Positions 8,307 to 16,589 of a stretch of 41,757 nucleotides of DNA are shown here, piece by piece; positions within the stretch are counted from its first letter, which is position 1, and each line of letters opens with the position of its first letter. The stretch spans positions 1-41,757 of the forward strand of contig NZ_LMGJ01000010.1 in the NCBI RefSeq assembly GCF_001427385.1, in the 5' to 3' direction. Made by a program: the position numbers and the translations under genes. Source of the stretch: Mesorhizobium sp. Root157 (GTDB taxonomy: Bacteria > Pseudomonadota > Alphaproteobacteria > Rhizobiales > Rhizobiaceae). The notes below the pieces were generated by a model. It saw only the letters and a program-made list of their open reading frames with translations, ran no database searches and was not told the origin of the DNA.

Positions 8307-11300
8307 CTACCTTTCCATGCCGATGCCCCGACTAAGCCGGTGGCCGCGTGTCATTTCGTCTTGCAGCTCGCGGGCGATGCTCTGGCCCCGGCGAAGCTCC
8401 TGCCCGATTCCAAGCTCCCGGCTGCGATTCCGCACGATGGATTCCGCCTGCGGGTCGCGTTCAAGGCTCTTGGCAAGGCCGCTCATCTGGCTTTCGACCT
8501 TGGCGCGGGCGTCGTCATGTTGCCAGCCGCGAAGCTCCCGGCGCTGGCCCTGTAGTTCCTGCCAGCGTTCAACGAACCGCTCGGCCCTGACATTCGGGTC
8601 TTGCAGCGCCGCGTTCTCGCGCTTCATGCCCTCGATGACATGGGCGACACGCTCCCGGCCGGAAAGCTCGGTCATGGCGCGCGCCGTCGCCGGGTCGTTT
8701 TGCAGCGTCGAGCGCATCAAATCTTTCATGCCGTCGCGCACCTGGTCGAGCTGCTGGCCGGCATCGCGCATTTCCTGCCGCTGCATGTCGAGAACCGGCA
8801 GACCCTCGCGCCGATGCTGCGCGACCGATTCATAAGCCCGCGAATAGCGGTCAACGGCCTGCTCAAGCGGCGACTGCCCCCGCGCCCGCTCGGCCAGCCG
8901 GTCGGGCGCCGGCGCCGGCCGCAAGCTCCCTTCCCTTTCCGGCCGCTCGCCGCGCTCCTGTGAGGGGGCAGGATGCGCATTGAGCTTGAGGCCGGCGAAC
9001 ATACCGCGCCGCTGCTTCTCGGCCTGCTGTGGCCGTTTCTGGTCGATCTGCGGGCCGTTCTCGTCGGCGCGGTCCTGCTGCGGCCCCTCGGCCGCCGCGC
9101 CGCGCCCGAGTTTCAGGCCCTCAAACGGCTGTTGGCGCTGCTGTCGATCGTCGGCGAGATCCGCGCGAGGATTTGCACCAAGATCCTGCGCGAGATCCAC
9201 GCCGACTTTTTGCGAGGATCTCGGCGCGCGGTCCTCGATGCGCTCCCGCTCGGCAGGGTGCCGACCTTCGGCCGTCGACTCCCGCTCCGCACGTAACCCG
9301 GCGCGCTCGGCCGGAATCTCGATCTCGCTGCGGACGCCCATTTGCTCCGCGATCCCGCGCCGCTCGGCAAAGTCGCTTGTATAATCGAGCGTCGTTTCCT
9401 TGACGCCCGACCGGGACAGGCAGCGTTCTAGCTGGCTATAGGCCAGCTCGCCGGCGTCCTGAACCTTCCATGTGTTCCGGTGCGTCTGCGTCCCATCCGG
9501 CAAGGTGACGGGGGCGGAACCCTCATGCTGTAGGCCGATCTTATCCCCGATCTCGGGCGCGGCCTCCTTCATGGCGCGCTCAAGATCGACGCCCCATAGG
9601 GTGCGCTGCTGCCCTTGGTCCGTTTCCAGCGTCACGAAATAGCTGCCGGATTTCTGCGGGTCATGCTCGAACGGGGCCGCCCCATACTCGACCAGCCGGC
9701 CCGCAGCCAACGTTTGGCCGGCATTGGTGAACTCGTCCTGTGCGGCGTAGAACTGCACACCGTCACGATGCCGGGTCATGGCGACATAGGTTAGATGCCG
9801 GTCCATCGTCCCCGACGCCATCACATAGGACCGATCGACGGTCGCCCCCTGATTTTTGTGAATCGTCGTCGCATAGCCGTGGTCGACCGCCTGATAGTCG
9901 CCCATCGGGACGCTGACGCTATCGCCGCCCCGGCCGTCGAGCTGCGCGACGATCATGGGGCCGGCACCCGGTCGGCCGGCCTCGACACGCTCGACGGTGC
10001 CAAGCATCCCGTTTTTCACGCCAAGGTCGCGGTTGTTCTCCAAGAACACGATGCGGTCGCCGGGCGCGAACTCGCGCTTGCCGTCATTGGTCTGGAAGGT
10101 CAGCGCGCCGGCGTCCTCGCCCTGCGCCAGTTCGCCCCGGTCCTGTAGCTCGGTCCTGATCGCGTCATTGATCGCCCGAACATCGGCCCGGCGATGCGCC
10201 ATCGCAACGCGCGTCCCCTCCGGACGCTGATCGCGATCGGCAAGGTAATCGCGCACGATCTGGCCGCGCGCGTCCTCGCCGGTTTCGGCAAAGCTGATAT
10301 TGCCGCGATCCCGATAGGTCGCCAGCCCTTCGGCCGTCCGGTGCGTGGCGAAGGCAACGGACGCCTCCCGCTGCCAGTCCACGCGCTGCCGGCGAATCTC
10401 GGAAAGCTCGGCATGGCCGATTTCCTCGGTGATCGCCCGGAACGGTGCGCCCGCCCCGATCGCCTGTAGCTGCTCATGGTCCCCGACTAGGACGATCTTC
10501 GCCCCGCGCGCCTCGGCCTCGCCAACGAAGCGGGCGAGCTGCCGGCTCCCGACCATGCCCGCCTCGTCGATCACGAACACGTCGCCGCGGCCGATCGTGC
10601 CGCGGTCGTTCTCCCAACCGCGGGACCATGACGCCAGTGTGCGGCTCTGGATGCCGGAAGATTCCTCCAAGCCCTCGGCCGCCTTGCCCGACAGCGCCGC
10701 GCCGTGGACCTGATAGCCCTCGGCCTCCCATGCCTCGCGCGCCGCCGCGAGCATGGTGGACTTGCCAGCGCCGGCATAACCGACAACGGCCGCAATCCGC
10801 TCCGGCCCGGTGATATGCTCAATCGCCCGGCGTTGCTCGTCCGACAGCCGCGCCGACGCCTCGCCGGTACTCCGCTGAATGGCGGCGTCCTGCCGCTCTA
10901 TGGCGCGCTCGACATGCCGGCGATCGACGCCATGACCATGCGCCGCGTGCATTCGCTGCGCGCTCTCGATCATGCCGGATTCGATCTCGACCATTTCGCG
11001 GGTCGAATAGCGCGCAAGCTCGATCTCGCCCGTCGCCGGGTCGATCCGCGCGGCCTGAAGCTCGACCAGGGCGGGCGAGGCCATCACCTTCGCGAACGCA
11101 TTTCTAAACTCCTGCGGGTCGTCGTTGATGTAGCGATGCAGCGCCCGCGCAACGTCGTGGCGGTCGAACACGCTCTTTTCCCCGGTGATGAGGGTAAGAA
11201 CCTGCTCGGGCTTCTCCCGGATCAGCTCGGCATTGCGCCGGGCCGCTTCCTCGTCCAGCCGCGCCCGCGACACGTCGAGGCCGCGCCGCTCCATCTGCGT

Positions 11301-11972
11301 GGCATGGACGCCCATATGTTCGGTCGGCGCGATCTCAAGGCCGCGCTCCATGTGCGAACGATGGTCGATCCGAATATCTAGCCCGGCCATCGCAAGCCGC
11401 TCGTTGGCGATCCCCTCCCACCTCTGGCGAAGGTCACGAAGCTGCATGTCGGTCGTCGGCAGGTCGTTCGCCAGCAGCCATTTGTTTTCGCGCTCAAGAT
11501 AGGTCTTGTCGCCTAGACCGTCCTCCGTCACCTGCCGCGTGGTCATAAGCAAATGGGCATGGTGATTGCGAACGTCGCTCGCATCGTGCGGCGCGTGAAT
11601 GGCGAAGTCCACGGCCGCGCCGTAGCGGTCGGCCAACTCCTGCGCGAACTCCCGCGTAGCTTCTAACCGCTGCTCGGCCGAAAGCTCATGCGGCAAGGCA
11701 ACCTCGAACTCCCGCGCAACGCGGGCGTCCTTCCGCTTCTCGGAAAACTCGGCGGCGTTCCACAAGTCCGACCGATCACGCGCCCAATCGGCGTTCACGC
11801 CCTCGGGCAAGACGATCTCGGCATGTTCCACGCCCTGCTTGGCCGTGTAGTCATGCGTGATCCCGTCGCGCTCGTTGGTCAGCTTCTTACCGGCACGATA
11901 AGCCATAGAGGCGACGGCGCTACGGCCCTTCGCCCGCGAAATTGGCTTCATGCTCAAATGGTAGATCGCCAA
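8307..11972 (-). CDS. traA: Ti-type conjugative relaxase/helicase TraA (MOBQ)
   Basis: 1221 aa if started at the TTG at 11972, behind a GAGG motif. That start gives the RSF1010 MobA-like N-terminus AIYHLSMKPISR and puts a tyrosine (ASMAY) at position 25, equivalent to MobA Tyr25. A 65-codon upstream extension is open but unlike the family. The relaxase domain (about 1-240) has the metal-binding His motif NHHAHLLMT at 136-144. A RecD/TraI-type helicase follows, with Walker A GYAGAGKST near 397, VIDEAGM near 467, TIHKNQG near 700 and the motif YVAMTRHRDG. The C-terminal 400 residues are charged and low-complexity. TraA nicks oriT and unwinds the transferred strand. An RSF1010-like oriT is 60-90 bp upstream. 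Confidence 0.93.
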   Translation of the reverse strand: MAIYHLSMKPISRAKGRSAVASMAYRAGKKLTNERDGITHDYTAKQGVEHAEIVLPEGVNADWARDRSDLWNAAEFSEKRKDARVAREFEVALPHELSAEQRLEATREFAQELADRYGAAVDFAIHAPHDASDVRNHHAHLLMTTRQVTEDGLGDKTYLERENKWLLANDLPTTDMQLRDLRQRWEGIANERLAMAGLDIRIDHRSHMERGLEIAPTEHMGVHATQMERRGLDVSRARLDEEAARRNAELIREKPEQVLTLITGEKSVFDRHDVARALHRYINDDPQEFRNAFAKVMASPALVELQAARIDPATGEIELARYSTREMVEIESGMIESAQRMHAAHGHGVDRRHVERAIERQDAAIQRSTGEASARLSDEQRRAIEHITGPERIAAVVGYAGAGKSTMLAAAREAWEAEGYQVHGAALSGKAAEGLEESSGIQSRTLASWSRGWENDRGTIGRGDVFVIDEAGMVGSRQLARFVGEAEARGAKIVLVGDHEQLQAIGAGAPFRAITEEIGHAELSEIRRQRVDWQREASVAFATHRTAEGLATYRDRGNISFAETGEDARGQIVRDYLADRDQRPEGTRVAMAHRRADVRAINDAIRTELQDRGELAQGEDAGALTFQTNDGKREFAPGDRIVFLENNRDLGVKNGMLGTVERVEAGRPGAGPMIVAQLDGRGGDSVSVPMGDYQAVDHGYATTIHKNQGATVDRSYVMASGTMDRHLTYVAMTRHRDGVQFYAAQDEFTNAGQTLAAGRLVEYGAAPFEHDPQKSGSYFVTLETDQGQQRTLWGVDLERAMKEAAPEIGDKIGLQHEGSAPVTLPDGTQTHRNTWKVQDAGELAYSQLERCLSRSGVKETTLDYTSDFAERRGIAEQMGVRSEIEIPAERAGLRAERESTAEGRHPAERERIEDRAPRSSQKVGVDLAQDLGANPRADLADDRQQRQQPFEGLKLGRGAAAEGPQQDRADENGPQIDQKRPQQAEKQRRGMFAGLKLNAHPAPSQERGERPEREGSLRPAPAPDRLAERARGQSPLEQAVDRYSRAYESVAQHRREGLPVLDMQRQEMRDAGQQLDQVRDGMKDLMRSTLQNDPATARAMTELSGRERVAHVIEGMKRENAALQDPNVRAERFVERWQELQGQRRELRGWQHDDARAKVESQMSGLAKSLERDPQAESIVRNRSRELGIGQELRRGQSIARELQDEMTRGHRLSRGIGMER

Positions 11973-12030
11973 CCCGTTGCCTCGATCCCATTTCCGCCTT
12001 TCCCGCCAACCACCAAGCTGGCGGCGCGCT

Positions 12031-12060
12031 GAGTTACGCAGTAACTCGTAAGTGCGCCCT
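12031..12060 (+). other. oriT: Origin of transfer oriT (RSF1010/MOBQ type)
   Basis: A perfect hairpin GAGTTAC-GCA-GTAACTC (12031-12047) is followed directly by GTAAGTGCGCCCT (12048-12060). The latter matches the RSF1010/R1162 nic core, where cleavage falls within TAAGTGCG/CCCT; by analogy nic is between 12056 and 12057 on the + strand. It lies between divergent traA and traD/C-like genes, as in Ti-type systems, and pairs with a relaxase carrying Tyr25 as in MobA. Confidence 0.88.
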
Positions 12061-12242
12061 TCCCAACTCAATCGCTTCGCTCTTTCGTCGCTCGGTGTGG
12101 CGCTTGCGGCTATGCCGATGCTATGAACTGAGGCCGAGATTGTGCTGCAAATCCGTCGAAAATTCAAGCGGAACAGGCAAACACTGGAAAAACCGGTCGG
12201 GAATGATAGTCTTGCAGAGCAATCGGAAAAGGAGATTTGAGG

Positions 12243-12545
12243 ATGGCGCGCAAATCCATTGAAGAACGGCTAGCTCAACTGGATGCGCAAAGGGCCACGC
12301 TCAAGGCCCGGCTGTCGAAACAGGAACGTGCCAACGATACACGCCGCAAGGTGTTGCTCGGCGCGCTCGTCCTGCATCGGCTCGAAGGTGGCCCCGATCA
12401 GTTCTCACGCGACCTGGGCGACTGGCTGCGCCGCGAACTGCCCGGCTTCCTGACGCGCGACGGCGACAAGGAACTGTTTGCCGATCTGCTCGGCAAGGCG
12501 GTCAGCGCGCAAACGGCAGGGAGCACCGGGGAGGCCGGTTCATGA
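12243..12545 (+). CDS. TraD/TraC-like conjugal transfer accessory protein
   Basis: 100-aa protein starting MARKSIEERLAQLDAQ, with an AAGGAGATTTGAGG Shine-Dalgarno region. I chose the ATG at 12243 over the TTG six bases upstream. Residues 5-30 form a charged helix, followed by ERANDTRRKVLLGALVLHRL, which is the hallmark of the small Ti-type TraD/TraC mobilization proteins. It is divergent from traA across oriT and overlaps traG by ATGA at 12542-12545, so translation is probably coupled. The likely role is relaxosome assembly at oriT. Whether it is orthologous to TraC or TraD cannot be decided by eye. Confidence 0.8.
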   Translation: MARKSIEERLAQLDAQRATLKARLSKQERANDTRRKVLLGALVLHRLEGGPDQFSRDLGDWLRRELPGFLTRDGDKELFADLLGKAVSAQTAGSTGEAGS

Positions 12546-14191
12546 ATCAGGCGACACTTGCATGGGCCGCGTTCAAGAACATGCTGCGCGCGGCCGCCCG
12601 CGATCCGGTATGGGCGTTGATTAGCGTCATTCTCTCGCCGCTCCGGGGCGGGCAGTACCTGCTGCAAGTCGGCGCGTTCATTTTGTTTATGGCGCTCATT
12701 CTCGCTGCTATTGCCAATGCTATTCCGCAAGACTGGTGGATTGCCAGAACGATTGCCGGCCTGTTCGTCATTGCCGTCTTTCTCATCCTCGTCTTTCGTG
12801 CCCTCACCAACCCCATGATTGAGCATTTCGGGGATATGGAAGGCGAAACCCACGGCTCGGCCCGCTTCGCCACCAACAAGGAAGTGGCTCCCCTCACCCG
12901 CGCCGATACCGGCCTGCTGATCGGCCGCGATCCGAAATCAAAACGGCCGCTGCGCTATGACGGCCCGGCCCATCTGCTGACGATGGCCCCGACGCGCACC
13001 GGTAAGGGCGTGGGAACCATCATCCCGAATCTGCTCACCGCCGACCGCTCCGTGATCTGCATCGACCCCAAAGGCGAGAATGCGAAAATCGCCGGCCGCG
13101 CCCGCCAGCAGTTCGGCCCGGTCCACGTCCTCGACCCCTTCGGCGTTACCAGCCTGCCCTCGGCCGCCTTCAATCCGCTCGACCAACTCGACCTGGCCGG
13201 CCTCGATGTGGCCGAAGACGCAAGCACCCTGGCCGACGCTCTCGTGTTCGATGAACCGGGCATGGCCAGCGAGGCCCATTGGAACGAGGAAGCCAAGGCG
13301 CTGATTGCCGGCCTCATCCTCCATATCGCCGCCCAGGAGCCACGTGAGCGCCGAAACCTCGCCACCCTGCGCGATTATCTCACGCTCGCCCCGGAAGCCT
13401 TCTCCACGCTCCTGAAGGACATGCAGGCATCCCCTGAAGCGGCCGGCCTGGTCGCCCGCGCCGCAAACCGGCACCTCGGCAAATCCGAGCGGGAAGCCGC
13501 AGGCGTGCTGTCGGCCGCGCAGCGCCATACCCATTTCCTCGACAGCCCGCGCATGGTCGCAGTCCTCGGCCGCTCCGATTTCCGCTTTGCCGATCTCAAG
13601 CGCCGCAACGTCTCGGTGTTCCTCGTCCTGCCGCCCGATCGCCTTTCGACCTATTCGCGCTGGCTGCGCCTGCTCGTCGCCCAAAGCCTCACCGACATGG
13701 CCCGCGATCCCGCCAAGCCGGTCGTGCCGGTTCTCTACCTGCTGGATGAATTCGCCGCCCTCGGCCACCTGGCCCCCGTCGAGCGCGCCATGGGCCTCAT
13801 GGCCGGCTACGGCGTCCAGCTCTGGCCGATCCTGCAAGACGTTCACCAGCTCCGTGCCACCTACGGCCCGCGCGCCGGCACATTCCTGTCGAACGCCGGC
13901 GTCCTACAGGTCTTCGGCGTCAACGATCACGATAGCGCCCGCCTCGTCTCCGATCTGCTCGGGCAAGAGACGGTCGTGTTCCAGACCATGAGCCGCGCCC
14001 TCGATGCCGAAAAGACCGGCATCACCTACGGCGAGCAACACACCGCCCGGCCGCTGCTGACGCCGGATGAAGTCCGCAACCTGCCGCAAAATCTCGAATT
14101 GCTGTTCCTGGCCGGGCAACGGCCGATCGTCGCCGGCAAGCTCGCCTATTACGCCGATTCCGAGTTCCGGGGGCTGTTCGACCAGGCATGA
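12542..14191 (+). CDS. traG: Type IV secretion coupling protein TraG (VirD4 family)
   Basis: 549 aa. Two N-terminal transmembrane segments (about 42-60 and 68-88) anchor it in the inner membrane. The ATPase domain starts with HGSARFATNKEV, then Walker A APTRTGKGVGTII near 150 and DPKGEN. Walker B LYLLDEFAAL lies near 400, followed by the TraG/VirD4 signature YGVQLWPILQDVHQLRATYG. It couples the relaxosome to a secretion channel. It is slightly shorter than Ti TraG (about 640 aa), lacking part of the C-terminus. It overlaps the preceding gene by 4 nt and the following gene by ATGA at 14188. No VirB/Trb channel genes are in the window. Confidence 0.93.
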   Translation: MNQATLAWAAFKNMLRAAARDPVWALISVILSPLRGGQYLLQVGAFILFMALILAAIANAIPQDWWIARTIAGLFVIAVFLILVFRALTNPMIEHFGDMEGETHGSARFATNKEVAPLTRADTGLLIGRDPKSKRPLRYDGPAHLLTMAPTRTGKGVGTIIPNLLTADRSVICIDPKGENAKIAGRARQQFGPVHVLDPFGVTSLPSAAFNPLDQLDLAGLDVAEDASTLADALVFDEPGMASEAHWNEEAKALIAGLILHIAAQEPRERRNLATLRDYLTLAPEAFSTLLKDMQASPEAAGLVARAANRHLGKSEREAAGVLSAAQRHTHFLDSPRMVAVLGRSDFRFADLKRRNVSVFLVLPPDRLSTYSRWLRLLVAQSLTDMARDPAKPVVPVLYLLDEFAALGHLAPVERAMGLMAGYGVQLWPILQDVHQLRATYGPRAGTFLSNAGVLQVFGVNDHDSARLVSDLLGQETVVFQTMSRALDAEKTGITYGEQHTARPLLTPDEVRNLPQNLELLFLAGQRPIVAGKLAYYADSEFRGLFDQA

Positions 14192-14592
14192 AAGATGAAA
14201 CCATGACCGACACCGATGCGCCCGAATGGCCCGATCCCGCCGACAAGGCCTATGCCGTCGAGCAAGCCAAGCGGCTCCGCAACCAGGTCGCAGAGGGCGG
14301 ATTGCGATTTGAAGCCTATTTGCCGCCGTCTCTGGCCCTGTGGCTGCTCGACCTGATCGAACAGGGCAAGTTCCTTGATCCGTCCGAAGCCGTGTTCATG
14401 ATCCTGGGCGAACATAAGGAGCTGGAACCCCATGCCGATCTGCGCCGGGAACTGCTCAAGCGCAGCATACAGGCGGCGGCCGATGATCCCCGGCCGGGTA
14501 TTTCGGGCGAGGAAATGAAAGCACGGTTGCGCGAGAAGTTCAAAAACCCCCTGCCCGAGCCGGCCAGATGGGAAAAGCGGTCCCGGCGCTGA
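14188..14592 (+). CDS. Small hypothetical protein, last gene of the traG operon
   Basis: 134 aa, acidic N-terminus (MKDETMTDTDAPEWPDPADK), then mostly helical with a leucine-rich stretch (LPPSLALWLLDLIEQGKFLD) and a basic C-terminus (REKFKNPLPEPARWEKRSRR). The middle part resembles a ribbon-helix-helix arrangement (EAYLPPSLALWLLDLIEQGKFLDPSEAVF, split by me at about residues 43-72), so it may be a regulator or antitoxin-like protein. It overlaps the traG stop by 4 nt (ATGA), and an in-frame ATG at 14203 is an alternative start. No paired toxin gene follows; a large hairpin terminator does. Function unknown. Confidence 0.65.
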   Translation: MKDETMTDTDAPEWPDPADKAYAVEQAKRLRNQVAEGGLRFEAYLPPSLALWLLDLIEQGKFLDPSEAVFMILGEHKELEPHADLRRELLKRSIQAAADDPRPGISGEEMKARLREKFKNPLPEPARWEKRSRR

Positions 14593-14640
14593 CGCACCGG
14601 GGCTTCTCTCTTGCGGCTTCCGCCGCTCGGCACAACGCTA

Positions 14641-14691
14641 GCCCCCGGCCGGCCCGCTCTATCAAATCGGGCCGTAGGGACGGCCGGGGGC
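14641..14691. terminator. Large nested hairpin, bidirectional terminator between convergent operons
   Basis: An 11-bp perfect outer stem, GCCCCCGGCCG at 14641-14651 with CGGCCGGGGGC at 14681-14691, encloses an inner GGCCCG/CGGGCC stem. It lies between the traG operon (+) and the parDE operon (-), so it can stop both. No U-tract is present. Confidence 0.65.
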
Positions 14692-14699
14692 GGATAATT

Positions 14700-14721
14700 A
14701 CATGCTTACAGGAAAGCATGT
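14700..14721. repeat. CATG-type inverted repeat R1
   Basis: ACATGCTT-ACAGGA-AAGCATGT with 8-bp perfect arms. It belongs to the set of CATG-containing repeats scattered between 14700 and 18980 (R1-R6). Confidence 0.6.
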
Positions 14722-14730
14722 TGCCCTGCC

Positions 14731-14913
14731 CTACTTCGGCGCTTCGATCGGTCGGACCTTCTCGCCAAGGTGCCGGGCCATGATCTGCTCATAGGTCGCC
14801 GCGTCCATAAGCCCGAGGCGGCGCTGTGTGCCCGCCATTTCCGCGATCTCGCGGGCGAGGCAGCGGCTCCGCATGGTTGTCACGCTCCCGCTAGTGTTCT
14901 GGCGCGTCGTCAT
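14731..14913 (-). CDS. Small ORF downstream of parE, 60 aa
   Basis: Not recognised. It starts with ATG at 14913 inside the parE 3' end (23-nt overlap), with an in-frame ATG at 14874 as alternative, which would leave 47 aa (MRSRCLAREIAEMAG). The sequence is helical and charged (REIAEMAGTQRRLGLMDAAT, then YEQIMARHLGE) and could be a fragment or short relative of an antitoxin-type DNA-binding protein. It follows parD and parE in the same operon, making a possible third component. Confidence is limited by its size. Confidence 0.5.
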   Translation of the reverse strand: MTTRQNTSGSVTTMRSRCLAREIAEMAGTQRRLGLMDAATYEQIMARHLGEKVRPIEAPK

Positions 14914-15211
14914 CTTGAAAATTCGCCTCGTAGTCCTGGCCGCCGTAATAGACGCCGATGATATTCACGGTGTCGTCCGCTACCTCAAACAATATCGTCA
15001 CACGCCGGCGAAACCCAAGTGTTCGCAAGCCCGGTCGAAGATCGTCGCGCCGCGTGCCTCGGTGCGGAAAGGTTTGCAGATTCTCGCAATAGTCCACGAT
15101 GGAATCGACATATCGCGCCGCTATTGCGGGCGACGCTGCCCCGGAAATATCGACTTCCAGCTTGTCGAGCTGGTCGAGAGCTTCCGGGGTGAAGTGAACC
15201 GTATGGGTCAC
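14891..15211 (-). CDS. parE: ParE/RelE-family toxin
   Basis: 106 aa, starting at a GTG (15211) that shares GTGA with the parD stop, so it is translationally coupled. The fold signature of the RelE/ParE superfamily is visible: FTPEALDQLDKLEVDISG, then YVDSIVDYCENLQTFPHRG, then RRDDLRPGLRTLGFRRR and VTILFEVADDTVNIIGVYYGGQDY. ParE toxins poison DNA gyrase, while RelE toxins cleave mRNA. ParD-type pairing favours ParE here. On a plasmid the pair acts in post-segregational killing. Confidence 0.9.
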   Translation of the reverse strand: MTHTVHFTPEALDQLDKLEVDISGAASPAIAARYVDSIVDYCENLQTFPHRGTRRDDLRPGLRTLGFRRRVTILFEVADDTVNIIGVYYGGQDYEANFQDDDAPEH

Positions 15212-15483
15212 GCTGAGGCGGGCCGCTTGCGCTTTTCGGCAAGGTGCTGGCGCACCTCGCCGACGCTGAGCGCCCGGCTAGGATCGGCTTTCAGCTTGTC
15301 GTAGGCGGCAACGCCTTCCGTGCGCAGCCAGCTTTCAAGGGCCTTGTCGCGCGCCTGCAAGGCCCGCAGGCCGTCGCGAATAACCTCGCTGTCGCTGGCA
15401 TATTCGCCCGACGAAACCTTGCTCTTGACCATCTGTGCCATTTCGTTCGGCAACGTGACGCTCAACTGTTGTGTGCTGCGCAT
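15208..15483 (-). CDS. parD: ParD-family antitoxin
   Basis: 91 aa. I chose ATG 15483 (MRSTQQLSVTLPNEMAQMVK) with GGGAGAT six bases upstream over the longer frame to 15612. The N-terminal ribbon-helix-helix (QLSVTLPNEMAQMVKSKVSS and SDSEVIRDGLRALQARD) is typical of ParD/CC2985 antitoxins. The C-terminal part (LKADPSRALSVGEVRQHLAE) would wrap the toxin. It lies directly upstream of parE with a GTGA overlap. ParD normally represses its own operon; the CATG repeat R2 lies about 90 bp upstream. Confidence 0.92.
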   Translation of the reverse strand: MRSTQQLSVTLPNEMAQMVKSKVSSGEYASDSEVIRDGLRALQARDKALESWLRTEGVAAYDKLKADPSRALSVGEVRQHLAEKRKRPASA

Positions 15484-15572
15484 GGGAATCTCCCGCGTTG
15501 GATCGTGCTCAATAGGACTAAACACTATCACATATAAACCCGATCGGGAACGCTGCAACGGTCGGGGACTTG

Positions 15573-15603
15573 CATGATTACATGATTTCACGCAAACATG
15601 ATG
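15573..15603. repeat. CATG-type repeat R2 upstream of parDE
   Basis: CATGATT occurs at 15573 and 15581 and CATGATG at 15597. The core CATGATTTCACGCAAACATG at 15581-15600 closely resembles R6 (CATGATTTCTCGCAAGCATG). It lies between the partition gene stop (15613) and the parD start. Confidence 0.6.
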
Positions 15604-15612
15604 CCTTGGCAA

Positions 15613-15933
15613 CTACTCCCCATCCTCGCGGACTAACGGATAATTGTATTTGGCGAAAAGCAGATTCAGCGCCTCGGCAACAAGCCGCTCCTTCGAAATC
15701 TTCTTCCCCTTCTCATCCCTGCTGCGAAAACTGAGTTCGTCCAGCGTCTCCCAATAGGCGGGTGGCAGGAAATGCGTTCTGCCGAGCTTGTTAGCACGCG
15801 AGGGCGCAACATAGCTCCCGGCCGGCTGCGAAGCTGGTGCGCTCCCTTGCGGCTCTGACGGGGCCTCCGGCGCGGATGCGGGTTGCTCTGCGGTCTTGAT
15901 CGCAGCGGCGAGAAGCGAAGGCTTGCGGCTCAT
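15613..15933 (-). CDS. Partition partner, ribbon-helix-helix-type centromere-binding candidate
   Basis: 106 aa. Residues 1-48 are a flexible Ala/Pro/Ser/Gln-rich tail. The C-terminal half (LGRTHFLPPAYWETLDELSF and KKISKERLVAEALNLLFAKY) has the strand-helix-helix look of ParG/RHH proteins. It overlaps parA by ATGA at 15930-15933 and follows it in the same operon, as ParG follows ParF. A mobile N-terminal tail that stimulates the ATPase and an RHH domain that binds the centromere are the family expectations. The CATG repeats around this operon are the obvious candidate binding sites. The assignment is by position and fold pattern only. Confidence 0.7.
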   Translation of the reverse strand: MSRKPSLLAAAIKTAEQPASAPEAPSEPQGSAPASQPAGSYVAPSRANKLGRTHFLPPAYWETLDELSFRSRDEKGKKISKERLVAEALNLLFAKYNYPLVREDGE

Positions 15934-16589
15934 GCTTTCATCCTTTCATGATTTCCTGTAATCATGCTTGCCTGGTCTGAAAGGAACGTGAACAGGCCGG
16001 CGACTTCCTGGGCCGCACGGCCATGCGGTTCCAGCTCCTGCGGCGTCTGCCCCAAGGCCGGGGCGTCCTCATAGGTTTTCAGCCGCGACACATGGATGGG
16101 GGCAACCTTCACGTTGAAGCTCGCGGCAATCGCGGCGGCATCGTCAATCGCCCTGCCCCCGGCGTTCGGATGCACCAGATTGAGCACAACGAACGTTGGC
16201 GGACTGCCGGCCATGTCGAGAAGCCGCTTTAGCGGCTCCAAAGTTTCAATCGAAAATATCTGCGCCTGCGACGGGACCAGCACTATATCGGCGTGCTTGG
16301 CCGCCTCGACCGAGGCGCTTTCCATCTTGCCGGGCGTGTCGATGAACACCCAATCCATGCCAAGGCCGCGATAGGCGTCCAGCGAGCGCCGGATAGCGCC
16401 GGGCTGAATCGAGGCAACGTCCGGGCCGTCGCCCTTGCGCCGGTCGAACCAGTTGACGGCGTTTGTCTGTGGGTCGAGATCGAGCAGGGCCGATTTCTTC
16501 CCGGCCAGGTGAGCCGCGACCGCAAGCGCCGTCGCGATCGTCGTCTTGCCGGTCCCGCCCTTCTGCGTGCAGAACGCCACTGTTATCAT
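15930..16589 (-). CDS. parA: ParA-family partition ATPase (short, type Ib)
   Basis: 219-aa deviant-Walker ATPase. The motif CTQKGGTGKTT puts the signature Lys at 10 and the P-loop Lys at 15. LLDLDPQTNA (Walker A') and VFIDTPG (Walker B) follow. It lacks the N-terminal helix-turn-helix of type Ia ParA, so it groups with ParF-like type Ib proteins that work with a small RHH partner. The ATG at 16589 has AAGGAT upstream. The gene forms one operon with the RHH partner through an ATGA overlap, and the CATG repeat block R4 lies in its promoter region. Its role is active segregation of the plasmid. Confidence 0.93.
   Translation of the reverse strand: MITVAFCTQKGGTGKTTIATALAVAAHLAGKKSALLDLDPQTNAVNWFDRRKGDGPDVASIQPGAIRRSLDAYRGLGMDWVFIDTPGKMESASVEAAKHADIVLVPSQAQIFSIETLEPLKRLLDMAGSPPTFVVLNLVHPNAGGRAIDDAAAIAASFNVKVAPIHVSRLKTYEDAPALGQTPQELEPHGRAAQEVAGLFTFLSDQASMITGNHERMKA
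15947..15966. repeat. CATG-type inverted repeat R3 within the parA 3' end
   Basis: CATGATT-TCCTGT-AATCATG, with perfect 7-bp arms, lies inside the last codons of parA, 14 bp before the start of the RHH partner gene. The repeat therefore encodes part of the ParA tail. Confidence 0.6.

Noticed and set aside
12938..13846. 302-codon open frame on the minus strand opposite traG
   Set aside because: It is antisense to a clear TraG coding sequence in GC-rich DNA, where long shadow frames are expected. The protein sequence makes no family sense.
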